64,000 nucleotides of DNA from Beta vulgaris subsp. vulgaris (Eukaryota > Streptophyta > Magnoliopsida > Caryophyllales > Amaranthaceae): the NCBI RefSeq assembly GCF_026745355.1, contig NC_079206.1, positions 41,773,036 through 41,837,035 on the forward strand. The letters run 5' to 3'. Position 1 is the first letter of the stretch; every line of letters starts with the position of its first letter. Below are positions 35,079-46,970 of this stretch, one piece after another. Made by a program: the position numbers and the translations under genes. The notes under the pieces are model-generated. The model worked only from the letters and a program-made list of their open reading frames with translations, had not been told where the DNA came from and did no database searches.

Positions 35079-36721
35079 TTGATACTCCATAAAAACCTCA
35101 AACCTTCTAAATCATGGCAAAAACTTCAGAAATCTCCTTTTCCACATCAAAAAACCACCACACTTCAAAAATGGAAAATCTTCACTCCAACCAAAACCCT
35201 TGAAACGACAAATTCAAGAAAACCCCATAGAGGAACAACAATTAGAATCTCCAGAAGGAGTATGCGTAGAAGAAAATTATTGGGGAAGATGATGAAGAAG
35301 AAACCCCGGAACAACTCAGGGGGAAGAAGAAGAAATCAGCACCTGTTCCTTCCAAAGGAACTGTTTCTTCATCTTCCAAGAAACGAGGTCGAACGAAGTG
35401 AATCTAGGTATGTTTTGGGTTTTTGCGTCGATTTAGAATGGGCAAATAGATTGAATTTCAAGAATTAACTCCATTCTAAAGGAACAAGGCATGGAATTCT
35501 TGTTTGAATTCGCCTTTAACAATGCTCTTGTTCCTTTAGCTATGGATGAATTTGTGCAAATTTTGTAAACTAATGGTCTTGCACAACTGAGGTTAGAGGA
35601 AGAAAATTAAGTTTAATCAAGCCACATTAGGCAAAGTTGGGAAGTTCCTTGCAAAGGAACTGATTTGTACTTTAAACGGAAAGGAACTGTTTCTTTTCCG
35701 AATTTTCCTCAGACAAAATTTAGAATATTTTGGAGGAACTGCGGCAAAACAAACTAACCATAACCTCCTCTCTCCCCTTCACAAAGTATTATTCAACTTG
35801 GTATGGAGAGCACTCATTCCTCGTACTGAAAAGAGGAATGAAGTGGGTCTCTTGGATATGTGTTATATGTTTTGCTTGGACCACCACATCAAATCAACTT
35901 CCCTTCCCTCTTCATTCAACATCTTACTCACTGTATTGAAAACATTGTGTGATTGGTACGGTGCTTTGATAACTCTCTCTACTTCATCACTTTGAAGTAA
36001 GACTTACTGGTTGGACACATAGGAGTAAAAAAGGGAACATTCTTAATGAGAAGACTCTAAATGGACTTGGTCTGTCTGTCCAAGAAGGAGTCTCACTCAA
36101 GGGAGAATACTCCAGTTCCTCAAGTAAAAGAAAACTGCCTAAGCTTGATTTAGAAGAAGATAATGATGTTATCTTGGAGAACCTGTTCCCTAAGCCGGAG
36201 GAACCAAAACCAAAAAGGCGCAAACACATTGCTACCAAGCCTAAAGTTTCTGTTCCTCAGAGGGTGAGGAAGAGCAATCGTCTAAAAATTGCTCCCACTG
36301 TTTCTGTTCCTTCCAACAAGGACTCTCCTTTAGTCCTTTCGGATGCTGAGGAACAAGAACCCTCCACTCTCAAGGAACCCACTCCACCACCATCTCCTAA
36401 ACTCTCTGTTCCTTTCACCAAACTGCCTTCCATTTCTCCCTCATCCTTCTCTGTTCCTTCCAGCATTGAGCAGTTGAAGGATGAAATAAAAGGCACAAAC
36501 CCTTTTGCTTCCACCTCCACAACTCTTCCACCAACACCACCATTCCTTCCTCCAATTTATCACCCTTCACCTTCTGTTTCTATTCCCGGAACAGATGAAC
36601 CTTCCATTCTAACCCCTCCAGTTCCTTCACAAAATCCACCATCTGCCTCAGGTTCCAAGGGTAAGGAACAGGAAACTCCGGATGATGCTAGCTGGGTAAA
36701 TGATGTTTGTCTTCCTGCTCA
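35079..36721 (+). pseudogene. Downstream (env-like position) ORF of copia B, decayed and truncated
   Basis: Following RNase H, degraded frames begin near ATG 35114 (AKTSEISFSTSKNHH) and continue past stops. A segment near 35780-35940 reads LVWRALIPRTEKRNEVGLLD, similar to plant-transposon domains in this position. The longest frame, 36174-36721, is Pro/Ser/Lys-rich (KRRKHIATKPKVSVPQR, TPPPSPKLSVPF) and looks disordered. In SIRE/Maximus elements the ORF at this place is called env-like, without proof of envelope function. I see no credible signal peptide. It ends by fusion to copia A RNase H sequence at 36722. Confidence 0.6.
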
Positions 36722-37387
36722 ACCCATCATATACTCAAGGAAAGTGGTATCAAAGAGACACAAGAAGGTCCAACTATAATCCATGAAGATAATACCGCTT
36801 GCATTGTACAAATTAAAGAAGGCTATATCAAAGGTGACAGAACAAAGCATATCGATCCTAAATTCTTTTTCCTCCCACGATTTGGAGAAGCAAGGAGCAA
36901 TCAATGTCACACAAGTTCAATCATGCGACAATTTAGCCGACCTACTCACAAAGGCATTACTAGGAAAGCAATTCCAAGAGCTTGTACACCTAACTGGTCT
37001 GCGTCGCCTTCGAGATATACGTTAAATTGAGGGGGAGCGCTATATGTTCTGTACTCTTTTTCCTTCGTCCAAGTTTTTAACCCATAGGGTTTTCTTGGCA
37101 AGGTTTGAACGAGAGGAAAAGCATATAGGCATATCAAAGCCCAACTATACTCTTTTTCCTTTATATTTTTTTATCCCATTAGGGTTTTCAAATGTAAAGT
37201 TTTTGATGAGGCAATTGTCACCGAGTAATATATGTTTTAAGATCCGTTCAAGGGGAGTGTTTGTATTCTATGTAAATAGTGAACGGATAAAAATGGCACT
37301 GTATTTTGCCGTCCAAGATTACACTTCACTGCAGTTATGCAGTGATATGATGTATCACCGGGTGAATTATTCACCCAGCACTATATA
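36722..37387 (+). repeat. Second copy of copia A RNase H end, 3' leader and partial LTR
   Basis: It matches 30259-30931 nearly base for base, starting at the shared ACCCATCA. The RNase H frame is broken by one extra T near 36867, so it shifts to PRFGEARSNQ. The partial LTR A begins TGTTTGTATTC at 37258. The copy continues without a break into LTR B, so 36722-38766 as a whole duplicates 30259-32308. Confidence 0.9.
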
Positions 37388-38766
37388 TGTGTGAACCCTA
37401 GTTTTGATGATGACAAAGAAACAAGATGCAAACTAAGTAGTGAACTAATGAGTTTCTATGAGTGTATGATGTTTAAGGTATTAATGAAAGGAACTGGGAG
37501 AATACGAAGTCAAGGAAGAAATCAAGAGATGATTTCAAAGGCTAAGTAAAGAAGTTTCTATAAGTTGATACTGGAGAAAGCATTGGATCAAAAAGAATAA
37601 AAGCTAGGCGTTTTATTTTCTAGTTCCAGTGTAAAGGAACAAAGTAAGGATGGTAAGGAACAGTGACAGTTTTATTTGAGAATGAGAGTTTGTTCCTTTC
37701 TAAGGAACAAACTAAGTGGCACTAAACGAATCTGTTAAAGGAACTTAGTTATAAAAGGAACTAGACTTAGGCGTGCAAAAGTATAACGGTTAATTGTGAA
37801 ATTGAGTAAGTCATGCCTAAATTATAGGAAATTAGATTTATCTAATTTCAAATGATAAAATCAGTTTTAAAAAGAAAATCCGTTTAAGAAGAAGATTTTG
37901 TTTTTCGGAAAAATAAAGAAAGTAAATATCCGGTTTTTAGAAAGAATTTGTTTAAAAGATATTATTTTCTTAAAGATTAAAAATTCAGTTTTAAAGATAA
38001 AAGTCTGTTTTTATAAAACTGATTTTCGGATAAAGCTCAAGGAACTCCTAATACTTAGGAGTAGTGGCTAAAATATATCCACGTTCATATTGAGATCATG
38101 GGATCATGGGACATGGTGAGAACACGTGTTCCTTAGGGGAAGGAACATCATGGGTTAATGGACTTAACATGTAATCAAGTTTTAATCCCACGTTCTTTGT
38201 GATTATCACTATAAATATTGAAGTCTAGATAAGTTCCAAAGTGTGTCTGACTAAGTAATTAAGTGAGTTTAACTAATTAAGTGTCAGTGCCTTCATTCTC
38301 TCATAATAGCCATTTGTTCTTTGCTTTCTTACTCTAATTCCACTAAGCTTATTTCGATCAATTGTATTTTGGTTTTTGGGGTAAGGGAACTTTGAGTGAA
38401 GTTCTGTAAGAAAAAGGCTTTGAGTGAAGCTTGTATGAGTGAGAAAACTTCGAGTGAAGTTGAGAGGAACTACTGTTAAGGGAACAGTGGCTCAGAAACT
38501 TGAGTTTTGGAACTTAAGGTGTGGCTCGAGTTAGAATTAGGTTGTAACAAAGTTTGTTGGCCTAATTAGTGAAAGAGTTGAGTTTAAAATCCCTAGTGGT
38601 CGAGGTTGTTTCTTCTTGTTGGGCCCAAGAAGTTTTTCCTCGTAAAAATCCCTTGTGTTCCTCTAGCTTGTTTATTCGTTTAAGTTTTAATTTTCGCAAA
38701 AAGTTACGTTTATTTCTACACCTACAATTCACCCCCCCCTCTTGTAGTGTTCCTAGGGAAATAAAA
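37388..38766 (+). repeat. 3' LTR of copia B
   Basis: It is 1379 bp and starts TGTGTGAACCC (one dinucleotide more than the 5' copy), with TATAAATA at 38210-38217. It joins the right half of copia A's LTR at ATATATACCGCAC. Confidence 0.88.
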
Positions 38767-38855
38767 TATATACCGCACTTCACGGGAGAAAATGAATAAC
38801 ACAACAACAAGAGCATACTCTTCAATCTTGCTTAAAATCTCTCTATAATACAACA
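38767..38855 (+). repeat. 3' LTR of copia A, right part
   Basis: It continues the LTR interrupted at 30931 and ends ATAATACAACA, then the AAATA duplication (38856-38860). Confidence 0.85.
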
Positions 38856-38931
38856 AAATAGAACTATTATTGTGGTTTCTTTCGGTTAAATTGACTTTCT
38901 GAAACTTAAATGGACTTTTTGACCAGCTCTA

Positions 38932-41900
38932 TGTAATAGCCCTGTTTTTAAGAACCTTTATTTAAAAGCTAAAAGTGGATAAGTCCATCATTCTTAATGG
39001 TTAATGCTTGTGGATAAGTACTATCATTCTTAGTGGTTAAGAAAGTTTATGGATAAGCACTAACATTCTTAGTGGTTAAGAAAGTTTGTGGATAAGGCAC
39101 TATCTTTCTTAATGGTTAAGAAAGGTCAAAGAGGATAAGAACCATCATTCTTATTGGTTAAGAAAGCTTTGGAAACCAATAGATAAGTTAGAAAGTCCCT
39201 GAGAGCCTTAAACATTAAGATTATGAAAATCGTTTGGAGATTATTTTATCGGGTAACGATGAACTTCCAGTTAAAGAGCCTTTAGGGGTTGAATCCGAGC
39301 TCAAAACCTAACCAAACTTTATATATGACATTTTTGGGATGTCTTAAGGTTAAAATGGTGATTTATGCCCAAGAATTACGTGGCTCAATAGGGTAAATTG
39401 ATTACATAGTAAAAACTGGCCAGCTGAAATTACCGCTCAGACCTATGCTCAAAGAAAGCTGCTTAGCAGCTACTTAAGTGTCGATTTCTCAAAATCCTTT
39501 CTATGCATGAAAGCCAACACCTAAGGCTAACACCTCAAGCAAGAATCACCCAAAAAATCCCAGAAACCGACCTTTCCTAGAAGAGGTTTCCCTCCCCTAG
39601 GGGTACCGCTAGAACAGACTATAAAAGCCTGTTCTGGATTTTCGTCTCTTTTATCTTATTTCTTCCTCTTGGACACCCATTTTTCTTTACATATAAATCT
39701 TCTAGACAGCCATACAAAGTAGTTCAAGCTTTGGTTCCAATCTTTAGACCTTAAACTCATATAGAAAACCTTGCCGAAAGATCACATAAGTTGTTGTAAG
39801 TTCAAGAGATTACACCTCTCGTATTTATACTTAGTTTTTCATATCTATAAGCATGTTGAAACTAATCTTTAGCATTTTATATATTCAGGGGAAGTTGTAG
39901 GAGTAGTTAATCAATTGGATTAAGAAGTTTCATTGAGTTAAGCATCCTTAGTGAAGGTACACACTTAGTTTGGTTTTAACCTAGAGATTTCCATACCTAT
40001 AGTTAGGTGATTGTTTCTTTCCAGTGTAAAGCATGTTTATGAAATGAATTTACTTATGATGTGTATTTTATTATGTGTATATTGAGTATATAACATGGAT
40101 ATAGCATGCTAAGGTTCGTTAGAGATGTTTTATTTGACCTAAACAACACTTATACACTAAGTAATACGATTATGCTTCTTAATGGAAGTGTTTGGTACAT
40201 GGACTTGTGGAGTAATTGTGATGATGAGGTGGAGTTGTTATGTTATTGTTGTTGTGGAGTTTTGTGGTTGTGGTGGTTGTGGTGAATTGTTGTGGAGTTG
40301 CTATTGTTGTTGTTGCTCTTTGTAGTAGTGTTGTTGGGTTATTGTTGTTCTGTCATTGTGGTTGTGTGGAGTTGCTGTGATTGTTGCCTTATTGTTGTTT
40401 TGCGCCGTTTTATGGTTGTTGTTGTAGTTGTGGTGGGTATTGTGGAGTAGTTGTGATGGTTGTGGTAGAATTATTATGTTGTTGTGGTAATGTTGTACTG
40501 GGTTATAGTTAAAATAGTTTACTAGTTTGGAAGATGAATTAGTTTGGATATGATTAAAAAGGTTCATGATGTGTCCAGAGCTAGTATCATGTGGTTTATA
40601 GTTTAAGTATATATATCCAAAGTATTCAGTAGAACAATATGGTTCATCTTGTTATTATGATTCAAGAAGTTGGAGTGATAAATTTGGGAATATGATTTAC
40701 TTAGGTTTGTTATGAGTATAGTAGGTGGTGGTTTTTGTTGTTGTTGTGCTGCTGTATTGTGGTTGTGTTATTCTGTTATTGTGCTTAATGTTGTGTTATT
40801 GGTGTTGGTGTTATTGTTGGTGGTGGAGGTGGTATTATTGTTGTTTGTGCTGTTGTTATTATGTTATTGTTGTATCGTTCTTATTGAATAGTCGTTGTTA
40901 ATGATGTGAGGGAAGTCATAGTCTTAGAATTGGGAGTCTGTTATAATAATTGTAGTTGGAGTTGATATGTATCAAGTTGAGTTATGAGTTATGGGATTGA
41001 CTTTGTTAATTTCTATTTGCGGGATTCAGTTTGATTAGCATAATGGTTGCGTTAGAAGAAGATAATTAGAATAGTTAAGATTGGTTGTTGATTATTGTTA
41101 TTGTTATGGGGTGATTATTGGAGGATGACTAGGAATGGAGTACCATTGGGAATCATGAAGGAAGTTGCAATGTTGGAATTGTTATTCGGTTGGTCAAGGA
41201 CTTGAGTGCAAGATAGAAATTAGTTTATCGAGGTTTATTTATGTGTCAAGTTAGCTTTATATTCTCAATATATATTTGTTGGTAGCCAAATTATGTTCTT
41301 GATTTAGGTAAGGTTTTGAGTTATGTTTAGTTGGTTTAGTTATATAATTTAGAGTTATGATTATGGAATTGGGATGTTGAAGGTTGATAATTTCTGAATC
41401 GGGAATTAGTTATGATTATGTTTTCTAGATTAGATTAGTTTAAGTTTGGTTATTGATTATTGATGTTACTGTGAGGTGGTTGTTGGAGGATGGCTATGTA
41501 GACGTATATAATTCAAAATGATATGGGAAATCAAGTTATGATAATTGGAGGTTTCGTATAATTGTTATATAGTTGAGGTAACCTTTATGTTCAACAAAAT
41601 ATATTTAAATGCTCTTGTGTGTGTTATATTGAATTTTAGATATCATATATCGTTTATAGTAATGGGCATGATTACAGATGCATCTCTATGAGTTAGTTGT
41701 GAATTGCTATTGTTTTTTTTTTTTTTTATCCAGAAAGAAAACTAGGGAGGGACCCAGAGAACGGGCCACCCTAAAGCATCCTTACGGATGATCTGGGAAA
41801 AAGAGTTATCCAAGGGAGTAAAGTAATAGCAAAGATTAGAAGTCGAATGTCCATGATGAGCCATCCAATTAGTAGCAAAATTTGCTTCTCGAAAAATATG

Positions 41901-44486
41901 GTGAATGATGCACGACTCAAATTTTTGGAGATCTATTTCCGCGTCAGTAACTAGGGTATGAATAGTCCAAGGAATTTTCCACACCCTTTTTATAGCTTGA
42001 ATAACTGAAAGATTATCCCCTTCAATAATAAGATTTTTAATACCTAAAAAGAGAGCACCTCGGATACCTTCTCTTAACCCCCAAGCTTCAGCTACTAAGA
42101 TAAAAAAAGTTAGGAGGAATAGAGCCAGCCCCACTAAGTAATGACTTACCATCCTCATCTCTTAAAACAAACCCATAAGCTGCTGACCCATCACTAAGAA
42201 CTGAACCATCAAAATTTAGTTTAGCAAAATTAGCATGCGGAGGAGCCCAGGCAGCATTAGTCTTAAGTGACCGGGAATGATTACTGGAGGAAGACTTAGA
42301 AAACGACAACTCTCCCATCTTCTTATCCACCCCATTCAACATACTAATAAAAGCCTGTATCATCACCCCTAAGGCCCTCGGAGAAATGGAATCTTGGCGG
42401 AAAATAAGTTGATTTCTTGCATACCAGATGAACCACCAAATTATGGCAATAGTCCGCATCTGAAGAGAGCCACAAGAAGATTTTAAGGAGCACAAATATT
42501 CAACAAAAGAGGAAGAGGGACCAATTCGCGGCAGAGAAATCGGCATCCCTGATACACAGAGGGACTCAATAACGTCCTTACTAAAAGGGCAGTCCAGAAT
42601 AAGATGTTGATCAGTTCCAGCATGATAATTACGAAAAACACACTCCAAAGGAAGAAAAACATGACTACTCTCTAATCTCTTCTTAGTGGGTAAACCATTT
42701 TGGCATATTTTCCACAAGAAGAATCTTATTTTGGGAGGAACATCCAAACCCCAAATCCAATGAAATGGGCTTTTTTCAGGGTGATTCAAGCCATAGCCTT
42801 GAAGCAGATTCGCTCCAGACTTAACCGAATACTCCCCATCTGCAGTTAAAGCCCAAAACACTTTATCGGGAATGGGATTAACTGGGACAAACATCTTAGT
42901 AGTGGCAGCAACAATTGTAGACGGAACAAATTGAGCAAGAAGATCAGAATTCCACTGACCATTGTCCATTAGAAAATGACTAAACTTAAACTCTTCTGTC
43001 CCTGGACAAGGCTCACTCTTACACGAAATCGGCACAATAAACGCCCAATTATCATACCAAAAGGATATAGAACGACCATCACCAACTGACCATCTAGGAC
43101 CTTGTTTAAACGGAGTACGCAAATTCATTAATTTACGCCATTGCCACGAAACATTAACCTTCACCTTGTAAGAGAATAAACTATCATGTTTTAAGTATTT
43201 ATGACGGACTAATTCGACCCATAAATTATCGGGCATTCTAATAATCTTCCAGAGAAGCTTTAACTGAAGAGCTTGATTATTAATTTTAGCTTTCCTGACA
43301 CCCAGACCACCAAAGATCTTGGGTTGACATACTTTATCCCAACCAATAAGATTGGGCGATTTAGAATCAGCCGATTTATTCCATAAAAATTCCTATACGA
43401 TTTATCCAGCGAAGAAAGAATAGTTGGAGGGAGAGAGAAACTTTGCATCTGAAAGCTTGCCTTTGAAGCAAGATTCGACTGAATTAAAACAGTCCTCCCT
43501 GCTTGAGACAACGAATTTGCCTCCATTTAGTTAATTGATTACTAACTTTTTCTTGTATTGTATTGGATTGTTATAAAAGTATCCTTTTGTTTAATTATTG
43601 GAATTGTTCCAAAATACTATGTTTCTCAAAATATGATTTGGTATGATAATGAGGAAATGATTCAGATATGAGTTAAGACCAGATAAGGTCGCATATGGTG
43701 TTATATTATGAGTATTGAGGATTCAAGTATGAATCCTTAAATATCTTATATTATAAATATGAAAGTGATGCATGAACATGCACCCGAGTTGGGACGGGTA
43801 GAGTCCCTAATTGTTGCCTTCCAGGGGCGAATTCCTGGCGTTATAGGACATGTCCGGTTAAGTCTTGCAAGCAAAACAGTAAAAGGTGGGGTGACGACCC
43901 TCAACGGTTTGGAGACAATTTGTACTGCTTGGTACCCCTCTCCATTCGCGTTCATGCCAAACGATTTGATTTTGTGAAACGATAATAACTGAGTTGAATG
44001 TGATTATTTGTTATTATAACTATGTGTTAGTTTTCAAAATACACCTGAACTTGTATATTCTATTACATAGTGTGTACTCAGCTTTGCTGATAGTGCTGTC
44101 ATTTCTGTGGCCTGTCACTTGGTGGGTGGCAGAGTCAAACATTATTGCAGGTTGGTGTTGTGAGCTCAGAATTTTGAAGTGAAGCAAGATAAAGATGTCC
44201 TCGTAGCTTATGAATTGAGTTTGTAATTTAGATAGTCAAATAAGGAATAGTTTCTGATATATTTCGTTGTATACAATATTTGGGAATATTAGTCGAGATA
44301 TTGGTGTAATTGAAGTCTTATATAAAGGATTTTGTTTTGTGGGCCAATAACGCACAGGTCCAGTATCGTTTTCTAAGTTATGTTTCCGCTGCGAGTAAAT
44401 GTTTAATTCGAGACTTATTAAGCATTGATTGTGATCAGTGAATCTTAAGTATATTTACCTAGCAGCTCAGGAATCAGGCTGTTACA
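38932..44486 (+). mobile_element. Solo LTR (Tekay/Del-like), containing a LINE
   Basis: It begins TGTAATAGCCCTG and ends CAGGCTGTTACA, flanked by CTCTA at 38927-38931 and 44487-44491. Without the nested LINE it is about 3.7 kb. It contains TATAAAAG at 39620-39627, GTT/TTG-rich blocks (40,200-40,900), and TACTCAGCTTTGCTGA with CCTGTCACTTGGTGGGTGGC near 44075-44130. The ends and layout match the 2.2-kb LTRs of the array at 10476-20863, so the two families are related. No primer site or coding region is left, as expected after LTR-LTR recombination. Confidence 0.9.
41713..43526 (-). mobile_element. 5'-truncated LINE inside the solo LTR
   Basis: Poly(T) at 41713-41727 marks the 3' end. The minus-strand frames run from the end of RT (43260-43526, MEANSLSQAGRTVLIQSNLA) to a long frame at 42088-43236. 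That frame has a core beginning WVELVRHKYL, then GDGRSISFWYDNW and a zf-RVT region (FHWIWGLDVPPKIRFFLWKI). An RNase H starts with AKLNFDGSVLSDGSAAYGFV, is shifted near 42130, and continues to 41742 (AEAWGLREGIRGAL, IIEGDNLSVIQAI, HHIFREANFATNWMAHHG). The 382-codon frame is intact, so this insertion is fairly young. A target duplication is not clear. Confidence 0.88.
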
Positions 44487-44491
44487 CTCTA

Positions 44492-45091
44492 TTACTGCGG
44501 TTCCCAACCAGAGCTACATCAATATATTTAATGTTGTATTACATGTTTGATGATGCCAAATACTTAGATAAAAAATTATGTATTTTAGAAAATTATAACA
44601 ACTCCTTCTTGAATCAAGCCAACAAAAACATTTAACCTTGAGTTGTAAGAATTGCTCAATTACATCACCAAATATTTTACCCGTTTTCTAATTTAATTGG
44701 AGAAAAAGCCAAATTGAAAAACCCCAATTTTCTCTGTCTCTTTCGTCCTGTTGCTGCTGTTGTTTTGTATTGTGTGATTTGCCGACATTTTGTTGTTGTC
44801 GGAGTTGTTATTGTTGATGTTGTAGCTTTCTACCTTCATTGCTTGTGTCTCTCTCCTCCGCCGCGGTGCTGCTGCTGGTGGCTGCTTGGTGTTGTTAGAT
44901 TTCCATCATTGATGTGCCGCTATCTTGGTTGTGTTGTGCTGCTCTGTTCTGCTCTCCCCTCGCCCCTCCTCTCACGTTGCTGTTGCCGCTAGTTGTCGTG
45001 AGCTATGCGGTGGTCTTGTCGCCATGTGCGGGTGATTCGCGAAGTAACAAAGGCACTGACCGTCTTGTGTTTTAATTGTTGTTATATGATG
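44492..45091 (+). repeat. Degenerate LTR-like sequence (left part)
   Basis: The GC-rich TTGTTGCTGCTGTTG block near 44750-45000 resembles the GC-rich block of the Tekay-like LTRs. Its open frames (44714-44992) appear compositional. It is separated from 48231 onward by the hAT element. Confidence 0.4.
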
Positions 45092-46519
45092 TTATTGATT
45101 AGTGGTGTCAATTCAGTTCAAAAGTTCAGTTATGGTTATATCCAAACAGTTCAGTTTATATCAGTTAAGTTTATATCAGTTGAAATTACTAGAAGTTCAG
45201 TTTAGTTCTCAAACTTTTCAGTTCAGTTTAATTTAGTTATTTTTCTTTCCAGTTCCAGTTCAGTTCAGTTGCAATATACAACAGTTTTATCCGAACAGTT
45301 AAACCAACCAACGGTTGAATCCATAACAGTTACAACATGTTGCAGTTACTTTCAGTTTCGTTTCACTTTATTTCAGTTATTGACGAAAATCAATTAAGTT
45401 CAACAATAGTCGCACCGATTCTTGTAGAAGTTAGTCACATTCTTGTATTTGTTCGGAAAAAAATGGAACTTCATGTCGGGTTTTGACCATCTGTTTCGGG
45501 GGTTCGGTTTAAATTAACGTGACAAATACATGTAGTCTGACACTAGTCTCGAAAAAAACCAATTGTACAGTACTTCACAAAAAAGTTATGAAAGTGACAT
45601 CGATATATGTGTACAAGACAGATATATTCTACAATTTGGAATAAGATAATTTTATATATTCAAAATTTTAGTTGTATTCAAATTACATCATGTTTGGTTA
45701 AAAAGGACGTCTCATATGAGTATAAATTATTATAAACTTTCTCGAAAGACGAGTTAGACATTTTTTTATAAAGTCGATTAAATCAATGTCTTACTCTTAC
45801 TATATTAGATCAATGGATTAGTGTAACTATACTAGTCATTAAGCTCTATGCAATTGAAAATTGAAAACATATAATCGACGTAAATTACGTTAATAGTGGA
45901 TTAGTTCAAGGTATCTATGTGATCGATAAGTTAAATCAAGACAATAATACTACATTTAAGTTAATCGTTAACAAGTTATATTCAATTTGAAACTCATGTA
46001 TCTTAGTCAAACTAAAAGAAATTGATGTTACATTGGATGAATATATCAACATGTAAGTCGATAAACTAATTCAAGATAATAACAATACTCAACTTAAGTT
46101 AATCATATTTAAGTTTAATTCATTTCGGATCCGACGTCATCAAATTTAGTTGCAACAAATGTAGAACAATGTAGCTCAGTAGATTAGTTCATTATAACAA
46201 TACTCCATTTAAGTTAGTCATCTCTAAGTTCTTGGATTTACATGTTGTTTTAAGTTCTTAAATTTTGGTTTCATCTACTTCATAAGATAACAGAAAAACA
46301 ATTAAGTAAATCTAACTTCATATTTCTGTTAAATTTGAACTTAGGACGATTAGTTTATGTTAGATGATGTAAGTGAGTGAAGGGGTATTAATGAGTTTAA
46401 GTGGCTCGCAAACTATTCCAGCTCGGCTCGAGACCATATCAAGTCGAGCCTGAGTTCGGCTCCAGAGTTCGTGAGCAACCTCGAAAATAGTTTAGATAGT
46501 TTTTATGTAAAAAAGTAAT

Positions 46520-46578
46520 GTCCCACGTTGATAAAAAAAAAAAAAAAGTAAACACCAACCTTGTTTTCCCTATATAAT
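46520..46578 (+). promoter_or_regulatory. USE-like motif with TATA, wide spacing
   Basis: GTCCCACGTTG (46520-46530) is followed by TATATAAT at 46571, a 40-bp gap. It differs from the plant snRNA upstream element RTCCCACATCG at two positions. Weakest of the four. Confidence 0.3.
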
Positions 46579-46872
46579 CTTCTTACCCTTTAAGTCTTTA
46601 ACTATAATTATTGTTTTATTTGTCTTATTTTATAATATTAGACAATCATTAAATATGCAAGATCAAAAAACTAAAACTTAGTATAAAATTAATTATTTTA
46701 CTATAATTTCATCCCTATAATTTTTTATGTAAATTAAACATCTTGGAAAACACTTGGAGAACACATGCATTATTTGTAGCGCAAGACGGCAGTACCTTAT
46801 TTGTCTAAACATCTTACATGATGGCGTTACATTGGCAGGTGATGTAGATAATTTATTTAGTTGGTTTTAGAA

Positions 46873-46924
46873 ATCCCACATCCGCGAGGAATGAAAGGTT
46901 GGACATTACACATGCTTATATAAG
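46873..46924 (+). promoter_or_regulatory. snRNA-type USE plus TATA, Pol II spacing
   Basis: ATCCCACATCC (46873-46883, one mismatch to RTCCCACATCG) is followed after 33 bp by TATATAAG (46917-46924). Plant Pol II snRNA genes are known for a spacing of about 33-34 bp. No intact snRNA follows, because the inner hAT element begins at 46971. Confidence 0.5.
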
Positions 46925-46970
46925 GCTGAACCAGACTAGCATTTTAATACACCTTATCTTGTCTCTTAGC

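Larger units (their letters stand above)
30932..38766 (+). mobile_element. SIRE/Maximus-like Ty1/copia element B, rearranged
   Basis: LTRs are 30932-32308 and 37388-38766, inserted in the ATATA of copia A's 3' LTR. The order is 5' LTR, integrase tail, RT, RNase H, then a long downstream ORF region as in SIRE/Maximus elements. Primer site, gag and protease are absent. Before the 3' LTR an extra copy of copia A RNase H and LTR (36722-37387) replaces the normal end of B. AGGAAC/GTTCCT words are unusually dense throughout. Confidence 0.82.
25670..38855 (+). mobile_element. Ty1/copia element A, with nested copia B
   Basis: The 5' LTR is 25670-25888. The 3' LTR is split between 30800-30931 and 38767-38855 by element B. 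The target duplication AAATA is at 25665-25669 and 38856-38860. The gag and pol remains are of the type with FxxTKSHIPAxNAPA-like linkers seen in Ale/Retrofit-group elements. A large gag-integrase deletion, many stops, and about 1.7 kb of foreign DNA between LTR and gag show it is defective. Confidence 0.88.

Noticed and set aside
36174..36779. 201-codon Pro/Ser-rich frame as a host gene
   Set aside because: It lies after copia B RNase H, shares the element's GTTCCT words, and its last codons are read from fused copia A sequence.
40301..40567. Asn/Thr-rich minus-strand frame of 88 codons
   Set aside because: Product of the GTT/TTG repeat inside the solo LTR; low-complexity.
41690..43560. A target duplication for the LINE inside the solo LTR (TTAGTT...AATTG on both sides)
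   Set aside because: Matches are short and gapped, so it does not meet the standard of the other duplications.
44714..44992. Cys- and Val-rich 92-codon frame that could be read as a secreted or membrane peptide
   Set aside because: Same GC/TTG-rich composition as LTR blocks; no start context or domain support.
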